Origin: CAVYGN01 sp963796325
Lineage (GTDB): Bacteria > Spirochaetota > Brevinematia > Brevinematales > JAOACQ01
Assembly (NCBI GenBank): GCA_963796325.1
Contig: CAWCLF010000003.1
Coordinates: forward strand, 124,001 to 188,000
Reading direction: 5' to 3'
DNA length: 64,000 bases
The translations under genes were made by a program, and so were the position numbers. Of this stretch, positions 16,567 to 24,448 are shown piece by piece. Within the stretch, counting starts at the first letter, position 1, and each line of letters starts with the position of its first letter. The notes beneath the pieces are model-generated. The model searched no databases. It was given only the letters and a program-made list of their open reading frames with translations, and had not been told where the DNA came from.

Positions 16567-16809
16567 ATGCTGGTACTACATGGAATATACGATAATGGAA
16601 AGGTTGAAATAGAAGAAAAAGATTTGCCGGAAGGTAAGGCGAGTTTTGAGATCAAATTGGAAAATGAAGAAATCATAAAGAAAAACTTAAAGGGGAATAT
16701 TCTTGAAGACATACCTGCCAGAGGATTGTGGAAAAATAGAAAAGATATTCCTGATTCGGTTGAATTTGTCAGAAATCTTAGGAAAAATACAGGTAGAAGA
16801 TACCTCTGA
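16567..16809 (+). CDS. Antitoxin of a VapBC-type toxin-antitoxin pair
   Basis: The start is ATG 16567, because AGGAGG lies 7 bases upstream; the longer GTG start at 16546 would coincide with the transcription start. The 80-aa product MLVLHGIYDNGKVEIEEKDL resembles small DUF104/DUF2281-type antitoxins. It has a beta-rich N-terminus that binds DNA and a charged C-terminus (NLRKNTGRRYL) that would occupy the toxin active site. Its TGA overlaps the toxin ATG. It should neutralise the PIN toxin and repress the operon. The antitoxin family is assigned mainly by linkage. Confidence 0.75.
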   Translation: MLVLHGIYDNGKVEIEEKDLPEGKASFEIKLENEEIIKKNLKGNILEDIPARGLWKNRKDIPDSVEFVRNLRKNTGRRYL

Positions 16810-17183
16810 TGATTCTTCTCGACACTGATGTATTTATTGATTATCTCAGGGATTTCGAGCCGAGCGTAACTTTTTTCAAGACCCATGTAAGTGAAATATG
16901 CATATCAGAGTATTCTATCATGGAATTATTCATTGGCTGCTCGAATAAAAATGAAATGAAAATAATTGAAACTTTTGTAAATAAATTCAATGTTCTAAAT
17001 ACGCCACCTCAGATAGTAACTAATGCGGCAAATATTTTAAGAGACCATTTTCTTAAAGATGGGATTGAAATTATCGATGCCTTGATAGCTTCAACAGCCC
17101 TCGATTACAATATTTCCCTATATTCGAAAAACATCAAGCATTTCAAACCGATCAAAGACCTGGACTTGGTCAAACCGTATTGA
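16809..17183 (+). CDS. vapC: PIN-domain ribonuclease toxin, VapC type
   Basis: The 124-aa PIN domain shows the expected acidic residues. They are Asp5 in LLDTDVFIDYL, Glu39 in SIMELF, Asp90 in IIDALIASTAL and a late Asp/Asn in LYSKNIKHF. VapC toxins cut tRNA or rRNA to arrest growth. Translation is coupled to the antitoxin by a TGATG overlap. The DNA is AT-rich like the rest of the lysogenic flank. The pair probably stabilises the prophage remnant or acts in defence. Confidence 0.88.
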   Translation: MILLDTDVFIDYLRDFEPSVTFFKTHVSEICISEYSIMELFIGCSNKNEMKIIETFVNKFNVLNTPPQIVTNAANILRDHFLKDGIEIIDALIASTALDYNISLYSKNIKHFKPIKDLDLVKPY

Positions 17184-17659
17184 GAACATTTTATTTTGTG
17201 CTATTGACGATAATTCTCTTCTAATTCATTAAATCGTCCTTGACTTTACGCAGCCAGTCCTTATAATATTTCCTAATGGGTTCGAGTTACCTATGAGTAC
17301 AAAATGAGTACATTTTGAGAAAAAGTCGAACCTGTAGGCTTTGATGTAAATCTCGATGAGAGAAAGCGTTATCAACTAATTCGAGTCGCCCTCTCTCCGA
17401 TCAGTTTAATTCTATTTCCGCCATTATAATAACTTAATTTTATAGCAATTGTAATTTGTCAATAACGTACAACTCTTTATTCTGCAATGAATCGATTTGG
17501 CTAGTTTGGCTCATTTTGGGAAAACCATAAATTCAGTAAATCCACCAATATTTCAGGCAATTATTGAGGAATATTTTTTTGTGAAATACAATATCTGTCG
17601 ATGGGAATCATATAATATTCCATCAGAAATAATAAGATTTAAGAAAAGGAATCTGAAAT
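17184..17659. other. Gene-free stretch with possible prophage-edge remnants
   Basis: No full gene is present. On the minus strand, 17227-17283 encodes a short open tail (LEPIRKYYKDWLRKVKDDLMN then stop), preceded by a stop, that looks like the end of a lost gene. The 9-mer ATGAGTACA occurs twice in tandem near 17292-17312. Near 17380-17400, TTCGAGTCGCC followed by CTCTCTCCGA resembles the 3' end of a serine tRNA but lacks a pairing T-stem. These may mark the original attachment side of the prophage. No direct-repeat partner was found near hsdR. Confidence 0.35.
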
Positions 17660-18319
17660 ATGAATCAAATAAGTAAAACCAGAGTGAATGCGTCCTGGAT
17701 TACAGCATCTATTGTGGGAGCTTTTGGCGGAATATTAGGATTTGAGCATGGCATCGGCGAAATACTCCATGGTAATTCTACAATAACGAGTATTCTTATT
17801 AACGCTTATAAAGCGCCAGGCCTACCATTTCCAATCGGTGTTGAACCGGCAATGACAATTATTCCTAATTATTTATTAACAGGTATTCTTGCAGTCATTA
17901 TGGGGCTGATAGTTATGATCTGGTCGGTTTTCTTTATTCAAAAGAAATACAGCAGCATCATTCTCTATTTATTTTCGATTCTTCTTTTATTAGTTGGCGG
18001 TGGATTCGTGCCTATCATGGTATTAATCATTGCGGGGATTGCCGGCTTTAAGATAAGGTCTTCTTTCAAATTCTGGAAGAAAACCCCGGCTGGATTTAGA
18101 CGATTTCTAGCAATCCTATGGCCTTGGTTTATCATAGCCTATTTTGTGATGATGCTTATTCTGATCACTTGGGGTTATTCGACAGGTATGAACAATCCGG
18201 AATTTGATCTGAATACTTTTGTGTCACTTTCAGCTATTTCCGGATTGATCCAGCTTGGATTAATGATATTAGCGCTAATTGCTTCTATGGCTCATGATAG
18301 TTTGAAAGATATACGATAA
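17660..18319 (+). CDS. Integral membrane protein of unknown function
   Basis: This 219-aa protein has about five hydrophobic segments. They lie near residues 15-32, 70-95 (NYLLTGILAVIMGLIVMIW), 100-128, 150-175 and 190-215. The N-terminal region has a conserved-looking GGILGFEHGIGEILHGN stretch, with a Glu-His pair at the start of the first loop. I do not recognise a family with certainty, and no transporter motif is visible. It stands alone, preceded by the gene-free stretch, with AAGAAAAGGA upstream as a weak ribosome binding site. Base composition is close to the chromosome, so this may be the first host gene beyond the prophage. Confidence 0.7.
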   Translation: MNQISKTRVNASWITASIVGAFGGILGFEHGIGEILHGNSTITSILINAYKAPGLPFPIGVEPAMTIIPNYLLTGILAVIMGLIVMIWSVFFIQKKYSSIILYLFSILLLLVGGGFVPIMVLIIAGIAGFKIRSSFKFWKKTPAGFRRFLAILWPWFIIAYFVMMLILITWGYSTGMNNPEFDLNTFVSLSAISGLIQLGLMILALIASMAHDSLKDIR

Positions 18320-18496
18320 TGTATTTTCAGGATTGGACGATTCTCACAAAATGAATGTAAACAGGATTTTAACTTTTTTAACGAGGAAAGGTTTCAACCC
18401 ACCCCTGAAGAAGTTTACTATGGGAGCATTTGCAGCTAGAAAAGCTGCTTAACCCAGGATACACTTAAAAGTTACCTATCCCGGATAAATGAGGTA
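18320..18496. other. Intergenic stretch before the CIA30-like fragment
   Basis: No gene is seen. A small GCAGCT/AGCTGC hairpin at about 18432-18448 is not followed by a T run. Confidence 0.4.
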
Positions 18497-18718
18497 TTAT
18501 TCCGCCAGCTCTATGGAGTCGAAATAATAATCGAATGGTCCGAGGTTGCCGAACGGCTTATTTTTGGCAAAAAATCCCATTGCCCTTAGAGGTAATGCCG
18601 GCTTATCTGATGTTTTATCGAAAGGCTGATAATCGGTTCTAAGTTTGAATTTGCTTATGAGGAAATTTATCCTCACCCAGTCGCTTTCTTCCGTTAAGAG
18701 GCTCGATTCGAAATCCAA
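18497..18718 (-). pseudogene. C-terminal fragment of a CIA30-like domain protein
   Basis: The 73-residue frame ends with SDWVRINF, then LRAMGFFAKNKPFGNLGPFDYYFDSIELAE split over its last 40 residues. It resembles the C-terminal half of CIA30-type beta-sandwich domains, where W-x-x-I-x-F, an IGF-x-I-A-D-K strand and a final IDSI strand are conserved. An in-frame stop lies just upstream and no ribosome binding site is visible, so the N-terminal half is gone. I call it a remnant. Family recognition is from memory of the pattern and only moderate. Confidence 0.45.
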
Positions 18719-18872
18719 TCCTCAAAACCTTTTATGATTGACTCGCAATCTGTTAAATTTAATTAATCTTGCAAAACAACTAAAAAAGCGATGCTTTGAC
18801 AAAATTTGTCAGTCCCCAGCCAGTAAATTATAATGAGTTATATATATTACCGACACCGACAGGATTTAAAAT

Positions 18873-19463
18873 ATGATTGATTTGAAAAAACGCACCTGCT
18901 GGCCTACCGACGATCCCCTCCTTGTTGAATATCATGACACGGAATGGGGCATCCCCCTCCATTTTGACAGAAGGCTGTTCGAATTCCTTGTCCTTGAAGG
19001 ATTCCAGGCAGGCTTGAGCTGGATTACAATTCTAAGGAAAAGGAAGCATTTCAGGGAAGCGTTCGACGATTTCGATTTCTGCGAAGTCGCAGGATATGGA
19101 GAAAGGAAAGTAGGCCTTCTTTTGGAAGATCCGGGAATAATAAGAAACAGGCTCAAAATTGAGGGAACGGTGGCAAATGCGAAAGCATTTTTATCGGTCA
19201 GGAAAGAATTCGGGGATTTTGACAGGTATATTTGGGGTTTTGTTCAAAACAAGCCGATTCAGAATAATTTCACTTCCTTGGAAGAGCTTCCATCAAGTAC
19301 CGAATTATCAGGAATTATCAGCGCTGACTTGAAAAAAAGAGGGTTCAGGTTCGTAGGTCCCACCGTAGTTTACGCTCATATGCAGGCAACCGGAATGGTA
19401 AACGACCACCTTGTATCCTGCCCCAGGCACATGGAAATCGCCGCATTGTCATTGAAAGTTTGA
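18873..19463 (+). CDS. tag: DNA-3-methyladenine glycosylase I
   Basis: This 196-aa protein matches Tag along its length. CWPTDDPLLVEYHDTEWG (residues 9-26) supplies zinc-binding Cys and His. EGFQAGLSWITILRKR near 46-61 is the conserved base-recognition region. MVNDHLVSCPRH near the C-terminus completes the Cys/His zinc site. Tag excises 3-methyladenine from alkylated DNA, starting base excision repair. It stands alone, in a strand opposite to the next gene. Length and motifs are complete. Confidence 0.95.
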   Translation: MIDLKKRTCWPTDDPLLVEYHDTEWGIPLHFDRRLFEFLVLEGFQAGLSWITILRKRKHFREAFDDFDFCEVAGYGERKVGLLLEDPGIIRNRLKIEGTVANAKAFLSVRKEFGDFDRYIWGFVQNKPIQNNFTSLEELPSSTELSGIISADLKKRGFRFVGPTVVYAHMQATGMVNDHLVSCPRHMEIAALSLKV

Positions 19464-19494
19464 ATATGGGCTGCTTGTCTTCAGGCGGCATGCA

Positions 19495-19959
19495 TCAGGC
19501 AGGCAAGTCCCGATTGCCTTTACTCCATAGCGATAACACGAGGCCGGCAACCCACAAAATAAAAAATATGAAGTTTACGACGGGTCCCGGCGGCATACCC
19601 GTGCGGACAAGCGGAACGAAGTAGAAAATCATTTGTCCGGCCAGATATTCGATTGCCAGCAATGCAAGCATAAAGCTGATCATGCTGCGATATCTCACCA
19701 AAACGAGTACGCATAACAGAGAGATGATCAGCATGCGGAGACCCGAGAGCGCGAAGAGCGCGACAACAGTTTGTGCGGCTGCTGGAGGAAAAGTTTTAAG
19801 GGGAAATCCGTCGGCATAGATCGCGGTAGAGTTGCCGTTGAAGATAACCATCAGGGTTTGAAAGATCTTCACGGACACGCTTAATGCAAAGATCCAAAGC
19901 GCGAGTTTATGACCGCGATACGTATTATCGATTCGTTGAGGTAGAAGCTTATTGATCAT
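19495..19959 (-). CDS. Small integral membrane protein, unknown function
   Basis: The start is ATG 19959, with AAAGGA 6 bases upstream; an earlier ATG at 19980 lies inside the preceding remnant. The 154-aa protein has four likely membrane helices, near residues 20-40, 60-85, 88-110 and 120-148. A PPGPVVNFIFFILWVAGLVL block spans the last helix. It follows a phytoene-desaturase-like remnant on the same strand, and such oxidoreductases are often co-transcribed with a small membrane protein of this size. With its partner destroyed it may no longer be useful. No function can be assigned. Confidence 0.65.
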   Translation of the reverse strand: MINKLLPQRIDNTYRGHKLALWIFALSVSVKIFQTLMVIFNGNSTAIYADGFPLKTFPPAAAQTVVALFALSGLRMLIISLLCVLVLVRYRSMISFMLALLAIEYLAGQMIFYFVPLVRTGMPPGPVVNFIFFILWVAGLVLSLWSKGNRDLPA

Positions 19960-19976
19960 GGCGGTTCCTTTAAATA

Positions 19977-20154
19977 TCATTTAATCTCGAATCTTTTCTT
20001 TTCCAGACGGCAAATATTTTTTATCGTGTTTTTCCCCATTAAAGCGCACCCCGGTATGCCGGCTCCGCCTACAGACTGGCTTCATGGCGGCATAACATCC
20101 GGCCGACAAACCGCCGATCCCTGCGCCGATTATGACGATTTTTTTATTTTCCAT
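19977..20154 (-). pseudogene. Internally deleted phytoene-desaturase-like FAD oxidoreductase
   Basis: From ATG 20154, with GGAGGA upstream, the frame reads MENKKIVIIGAGIGGLSAGC, the Rossmann FAD-binding start (GxGxxG) of the phytoene desaturase/amine oxidase superfamily. After about 24 codons it jumps in another frame into GGAGIPGCALMGKNTIKNIC and a Lys-rich end with TGA at 19979-19977. That is the typical C-terminus of the same family. Roughly 430 residues between the two ends are missing. Both termini preserved with the middle removed indicates one large internal deletion. The downstream membrane protein gene is intact. Confidence 0.75.
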
Positions 20155-20289
20155 TGAATTCCTCCAGTCAATTTCAGCTCTAAAAGTTCATTTAGATTAC
20201 CATTGCCGTCCGGCAGGTTTAGTGACCCAGGGTCGGCATTTTTAGTGACCCACCCCCCAGTGTACCTTCAGTATACCAATTCCAGGTTT

Positions 20290-21054
20290 TCAGGTCAAAG
20301 ATTTTAACTCATTTTTCTTGATAAAATTATTCAACCTATAACTATTTCCATCTTCTATGCTGATCTTAACTGCACCATCAATGAGCCTGTCTATGGCAGC
20401 GCTCCCCATTAATGGGTTAGAAAAGACAGCGGGCCATTCGGAGATATCACGATTGCTTGTGATAATCATTGAAGTTTTTGAATATCTCCCGCAAATAACC
20501 TCATAGAGATCTTCCTGTTGCTGTTGATTTAAACTCTGAAGCCCGAAATCATCAAGAATGAGAAGGTCGATCCGGCATAAATTTTTCAGCCTCAATGGAT
20601 ATCTTCCATCACCCCTGGCTGAGTTAAGAGACCTGAGAAGTAAAAGTGTGTTAATAAAAAGGACCTCAAAGCCTCTCCTAATGGCTTCATGTCCGATTGC
20701 CTGGGCCAGGCATGTTTTACCTACGCCTGAGGGGCCTAAAAAGAAGATGTTTTCATGCTTTTTCAGAAAATTACAGGTCGCAAGTTCTTTGATAAGAGGT
20801 TCCCTTATCTGAGAATTAAACCCGAAGTCGAAGTTTTCCAGGGTGCAACCATAATCGAGCCCGCTCCTTTTTAAACGGATGCTCAGAACCTTGTGATCCC
20901 TGCGCTCCAGTTCCTCAAGCAGTAAATTGAGAAGAAAATCGGTATAAGATATCTTCTCGTTCAGTGCCTTCTGGACATGATAATCGAGGGTTTCAAGTAT
21001 ACCTGAGAGCTTTAATCTCTTTAACTGAGGCTTTAACTGTGCCAAATCATTCAT
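20290..21054 (-). CDS. istB: IS21 helper ATPase IstB
   Basis: The start at ATG 21054 has GGAGGAATATATT before it; the ATG 15 bases upstream contains that ribosome binding site and is unlikely. The protein is a DnaA/DnaC-like AAA ATPase. Walker A GPSGVGKTCLAQAIG follows NIFFLGP near residue 105, Walker B DLLILDDFG lies near 163, and the sensor ITSNRD near 197. IstB binds DNA non-specifically, activates IstA and helps select the target. It follows istA after a short gap, the normal arrangement. Confidence 0.95.
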   Translation of the reverse strand: MNDLAQLKPQLKRLKLSGILETLDYHVQKALNEKISYTDFLLNLLLEELERRDHKVLSIRLKRSGLDYGCTLENFDFGFNSQIREPLIKELATCNFLKKHENIFFLGPSGVGKTCLAQAIGHEAIRRGFEVLFINTLLLLRSLNSARGDGRYPLRLKNLCRIDLLILDDFGLQSLNQQQQEDLYEVICGRYSKTSMIITSNRDISEWPAVFSNPLMGSAAIDRLIDGAVKISIEDGNSYRLNNFIKKNELKSLT

Positions 21055-21079
21055 AATATATTCCTCCATTTACTGCAAT

Positions 21080-22630
21080 TCAATAATTGAAGTAGCTGTC
21101 ATCCCTGGCAAACTTGAAAGGGAGATGATTTACCATGGTTGTTTCATCAGTATTGCAGGGCTCCCTGTCCAGTTTCTTTTCAAGAATGCTTTTTACGCTC
21201 ATATAGACCGGAGTATCGTAATATATGGCCCTCCTGCAGGCGGCTTCGAGCCTTTCCCTGGAATATTTATTAGAAAGAAAGAGAAGCCCCCTGACAGGGC
21301 GTAATCCGTCGATATTCTTTCGTGAGAATATCAGTTCCGCCACTTCAAGCGTCGATTTGCCGATGCTCCCGGCCCAGGCGAGGAGGGACTCCTTTGTCAT
21401 GGACAGGTATTCCTCCTTGTATGGCGGAGCATGCAGCTTGTTTCGTTTGTATTCCCATTTTTTCTGCGCTCTTGTATGGCTTGATATCAAATCGTGCCCG
21501 TAAAACACTTTCACAGAGCTTGAATTGGCGCACACCATTACTTTCTCACCAATATACCTGTAAGGGACGCTATAGTAAGCGCAATCGTACTGAACCATCC
21601 ATTCAGCCCGGACAGTGCATTCTTTCCAGTCGGTCATATCCCAATCTTCAAGAGGAAGCTTTGATAGGGTCTTCGATTCTTCGATAAACAACTCACAAGG
21701 CGACATTCCGACGCCTTTGATTATCCTGATATCCGCAGTATCCTTGTCCCAATTGTTCAGGGCTTCTTCCAGATCGGTTAACAAAGGAATAGTTCGGCCT
21801 TTCTGCTTCTGTTTTTCAACGAAATACGGCCAGAAATTGTTAATGATATATTTAATATCGTTTTCCACTCCCCCTTTGTGCTGTGGTGTTGCGGGAAGGC
21901 AGGGACTGATGAGAAAATCATAGTGCCTGGCCAGTTCCTGATACGATCTGTTGATGATCGGATCATAAAATGCGGCTTTTACAACTGCGGATTTAAGGTT
22001 ATCCGGGACAATTTTCTTTGGAACACCTCCAAAATGATGAAAAGCCCTTATATGGCACTTGAAAAACGTCCCGCTTTTCTGGTCGTATACTGTCTCACGA
22101 TATGCCTTTCGGGATTTGCGAAGCCTGCCTGAAAATACCCAGGCTTTCCTGTTACGGCATTGGAAGGGATCATAAACAAGTCCGAGGTATCCGAAATCTA
22201 CTTCCATCACTCCATCTTCATGCGGACGGATCATTACAGAAACCGGTTCTCTTGGAAAATTCCTGTGAATGTACCGCCTGACGGTTGCCTCGGAAATACC
22301 TTTGCAGTCTTCATGTTCTGTTACAAGTTTATGAATAATCACAAAGCTTTTTTCCTCTTCTCTGTACCTTTTTAGATCGCTTTGATGATTATCCAGAATA
22401 TGAGGCTTTAATTCGGACTTTCCCGGTTCGTTGTAAGCTTTGTCCATTTCGCTTTCTGATGGCAGCGTCACCGATGGTTTGAGCCATCCCTTTTCGGCGC
22501 TTATTTCTTTAACTTTTCGAATAACTTTACGATGATTCCCGGTCTCTTTACAGATATTTCTAATAGATTCGCCTTTCTTTAAACGAATTAGAATTTCGAT
22601 TAATTGCGTCATGGATTTTATCCTCGGCAT
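21080..22630 (-). CDS. istA: IS21 transposase IstA
   Basis: This 516-aa DDE transposase has an N-terminal helix-turn-helix (LIRLKKGESIRNICKETGNH, residues 11-30). The catalytic triad residues are visible: Asp in MEVDFGYLG near 142, Asp in KIVPDNLKSAV near 208, and Glu in HKGGVENDIKYI near 251. A beta-barrel Mu-C-like domain (YYSVPYRYIGEKVMV) follows. IstA cuts and joins element ends with IstB help. No frameshift or stop interrupts it. Confidence 0.95.
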   Translation of the reverse strand: MPRIKSMTQLIEILIRLKKGESIRNICKETGNHRKVIRKVKEISAEKGWLKPSVTLPSESEMDKAYNEPGKSELKPHILDNHQSDLKRYREEEKSFVIIHKLVTEHEDCKGISEATVRRYIHRNFPREPVSVMIRPHEDGVMEVDFGYLGLVYDPFQCRNRKAWVFSGRLRKSRKAYRETVYDQKSGTFFKCHIRAFHHFGGVPKKIVPDNLKSAVVKAAFYDPIINRSYQELARHYDFLISPCLPATPQHKGGVENDIKYIINNFWPYFVEKQKQKGRTIPLLTDLEEALNNWDKDTADIRIIKGVGMSPCELFIEESKTLSKLPLEDWDMTDWKECTVRAEWMVQYDCAYYSVPYRYIGEKVMVCANSSSVKVFYGHDLISSHTRAQKKWEYKRNKLHAPPYKEEYLSMTKESLLAWAGSIGKSTLEVAELIFSRKNIDGLRPVRGLLFLSNKYSRERLEAACRRAIYYDTPVYMSVKSILEKKLDREPCNTDETTMVNHLPFKFARDDSYFNY

Positions 22631-22671
22631 TTATTACCCTCCCAATGCGGTTTCTTTTATTTTACCACATC

Positions 22672-22772
22672 AGGGTGGGTCACTAAAATTGCCGGGGGGT
22701 GGGACACTTAAAATGACGATGGGTGGGTCATTATTTTTGCCGATGGTGGGTCACTACGGGTGCCGGATTGCA
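22672..22772. repeat. Right-end multiple terminal repeats of the IS21 element
   Basis: Four diverged copies of a GGTGGGTCACTA-N-TGCCG-type repeat run in tandem: at 22674, about 22699, about 22722 and 22745. Two matching copies in inverted orientation lie at the left end (20204-20255). They are probable transposase binding sites. The outermost copies are the best preserved relative to each other. Confidence 0.8.
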
Positions 22773-22939
22773 ACCATTGATTTTTGAATTTTACAAGCCT
22801 GTTTTATAATAAATTCTCATTGCTGTACAAATCAAAAAAAATTCAAGCTTAACTGCGGGTCTGGCGGTTTAACAGCATGCCCTTCTGGATCAAAAGTCGA
22901 TTTTGATGGAAAATCTAAAACTATATTTAAGAAGGAAAT

Positions 22940-23207
22940 ATGAAAATAATACGTGTGATAGTAAACGGCGCCGGCGGCGGCGCAGCGCTTATGATGCGGT
23001 TCGCAGCCGAAGCGGCACGATACATCAGGCATGTCGAGATCGTTGAATACCACCATGACTTGAAAATAGACGCTCCTTCAGGAACAGCCATTAAAACAGC
23101 CGAATACATTAATCGGAAAGCCGGTGAAACCAGCGCTCCCGAAGTCCAGGGAAAAGAAATGCCGGGTCGGCAATATCCGGATTCATGCGGTTAGAATGCC
23201 GGCTTTA
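22940..23207 (+). pseudogene. dapB: 4-hydroxy-tetrahydrodipicolinate reductase remnant
   Basis: The frame starts MKIIRVIVNGAGGG, the NAD-binding start of DapB. It then passes straight to MRFAAEAARYIRHVEIVEYHHD and KIDAPSGTAIKTAEYI, the substrate-binding centre that normally lies more than 100 residues later. After GKEMPGRQY the reading shifts by one frame into GNIRIHAVRMPAL, another conserved DapB stretch, then ends. The gene thus has an internal in-frame deletion, a frameshift and a lost C-terminus. It cannot make lysine-pathway DapB; the cell must have another copy or pathway. It lies 160 bases from the IS21 right end. Confidence 0.8.
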
Positions 23208-23999
23208 TTCCTGCGTCACACTGCCGCTTCCGGAACAATGGGAATTTATTGCGGGCCTGCCATGATAATGAATGCTGCCGCTTCCAGAAATATTCGCATC
23301 AAGCTGATCGCTGACGTTTATTTCCGCATTGCCGGAACCGCCGATCTGTATTTTGCTTATTTTTGTCAGCAGGCCGGTTGAAAGTATGCTTCCCGATCCG
23401 CTGATGGTTGTGCTGTGCGTGTCAGCGATTCCGGAAATGTTAAGAAGACCCGAACCTGACAATCCGCTTTCCAGATATTTTGTGGTTAGATCCATCTTTA
23501 CGGAGCCGGAACCGCTGATACGAATCGTCGTATTATTGGAGGAGATGATCTTTCCGTTTTTTATCGTGCCCGAGCCGCTCATGCTCCAATCGGAGGAATC
23601 CGAATCCCCGTTTAATATCGTATTACCCGAACCGGATACCTTTACAGAGATATTTTTGGCATGGTAAGCCAGCGTCATCAAACCGGAACCGCTGATAGAG
23701 AGTTCAAGGTTTGACGCCTCGATCATTCCCTTCGAGTAAAGATAACCCGGTCCGCTATTCGCAAGCACCTGAATATTTTTCATATAGACTTTTATGTGCA
23801 GGATTTTCGAGAGATGTACCGGCTCTTCGAAATAAATATAGAGAATTCCGTTCTGTACATCCGTATTAATGACCTTAAGGATGTTGTCTTCTCCTTCCAG
23901 CGTCACACCCTCCTGCTCGCCCTGTATTACTTCTACCTGATAATTATCCGTATTCAGGTTGTCTCCGTCAAAAAAGGAATATTGCCTTAAGTCGCCCAT
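23205..23999 (-). CDS. DUF2807 (head GIN domain) surface protein, body frame
   Basis: The frame gives about 264 residues that form a right-handed beta-helix of DUF2807/GIN type. Short repeats built on SGSG recur about every 20 residues (SISGSGLMTL, KVSGSGNTIL, SMSGSGTIKN, RISGSGSVKM, TISGSGSILS, NISGSGSIHY). Members are periplasmic or surface-exposed adhesin-like proteins. The ATG used here has no ribosome binding site, and the true signal peptide lies upstream in another frame (24000-24138). The gene is therefore probably broken by a frameshift near 23990. It ends inside the dapB remnant on the opposite strand. Confidence 0.7.
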   Translation of the reverse strand: MGDLRQYSFFDGDNLNTDNYQVEVIQGEQEGVTLEGEDNILKVINTDVQNGILYIYFEEPVHLSKILHIKVYMKNIQVLANSGPGYLYSKGMIEASNLELSISGSGLMTLAYHAKNISVKVSGSGNTILNGDSDSSDWSMSGSGTIKNGKIISSNNTTIRISGSGSVKMDLTTKYLESGLSGSGLLNISGIADTHSTTISGSGSILSTGLLTKISKIQIGGSGNAEINVSDQLDANISGSGSIHYHGRPAINSHCSGSGSVTQE

Positions 24000-24138
24000 C
24001 CACTCCTGTAAATGGACCCGGCTTCCTCGTTTCGGAAACGGTATTGCCGGAGCCGTTCACATTAGCCATTAAAAGGTTAAAAGAAAGAAAAGGCAGGGTC
24101 ATGATTAATATCATGCCATTCAGCTTATTTATAATCAT
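24000..24138 (-). pseudogene. Detached signal-peptide end of the DUF2807 gene
   Basis: ATG 24138 has an excellent ribosome binding site (AAGGAGA) and begins MIINKLNGMILIMTLPFLSF, a signal peptide. It continues into VNGSGNTVSETRK and GPFTGVD, the normal opening of a DUF2807 protein. The frame then runs into TGA about 35 bases later, while the domain continues in a second frame. A small insertion or indel around 23965-24000 explains this. Either a sequencing error or real decay is possible. Confidence 0.65.
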
Positions 24139-24448
24139 ATTATCTCCTTCTTTTTTTGTTGCATTTAATATACATCGGTTTAACTGCTTTTTAAAGAGAG
24201 ATGAATAAACATTAGAATCTTATCACTTTTCATTTCAATTAATTGTAAATCAGACCCGGTTCTTTGCGGCGGAGGCCGGGGTATGATAAGCTCAATAATT
24301 TTCTGATGAAAAGCTTGCTCCCGGGCGGATTTCTTATAAAGCAAATTTGACATTAGAAAAACTTTCCTGTTATAATTAAAAAAAGAACCTGCGGGCACTG
24401 TAATTTATTAGCCAGGAATATTATAAATACTATTAATGGGGGAAATAA
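24139..24448. other. Intergenic stretch between DUF2807 and VOC genes
   Basis: About 310 bases hold no gene I can support. A 72-codon minus-strand frame at 24180-24398 has no ribosome binding site and no recognisable content. The segment must hold the divergent promoters of both flanking genes, but no strong hexamer pair stood out. Confidence 0.4.

Larger units (their letters stand above)
20204..22772 (-). mobile_element. IS21-family insertion sequence, complete
   Basis: The 2569-bp element carries istA and istB. Its termini align as inverted repeats. The left end starts TGCCGTCCGGCAGGTTTAG and the complement of the right end starts TGCAATCCGGCACCCGTAG, both running into TAGTGACCC and beginning with TG. 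A 5-bp target duplication, ACCAT, flanks it at 20199-20203 and 22773-22777. Multiple internal copies of the GGTGGGTCACT motif (four at the right end, two at the left) are the L/R repeats bound by IstA in this family. Everything looks intact, so the element may be active. The target lies between two decayed genes. Confidence 0.95.

Noticed and set aside
14973..17183. Multi-gene defence system joining the AAA protein and the VapBC pair
   Set aside because: A 100-base gap with a strong independent promoter separates them, so they are best treated as two units.
17380..17400. Serine tRNA gene
   Set aside because: Only a stretch resembling the 3' end is present; no T-stem pairing, anticodon arm or acceptor partner can be built.
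24180..24398. 72-codon minus-strand frame between the DUF2807 and VOC genes
   Set aside because: It has no ribosome binding site, no recognisable motif and unusual composition for this region.
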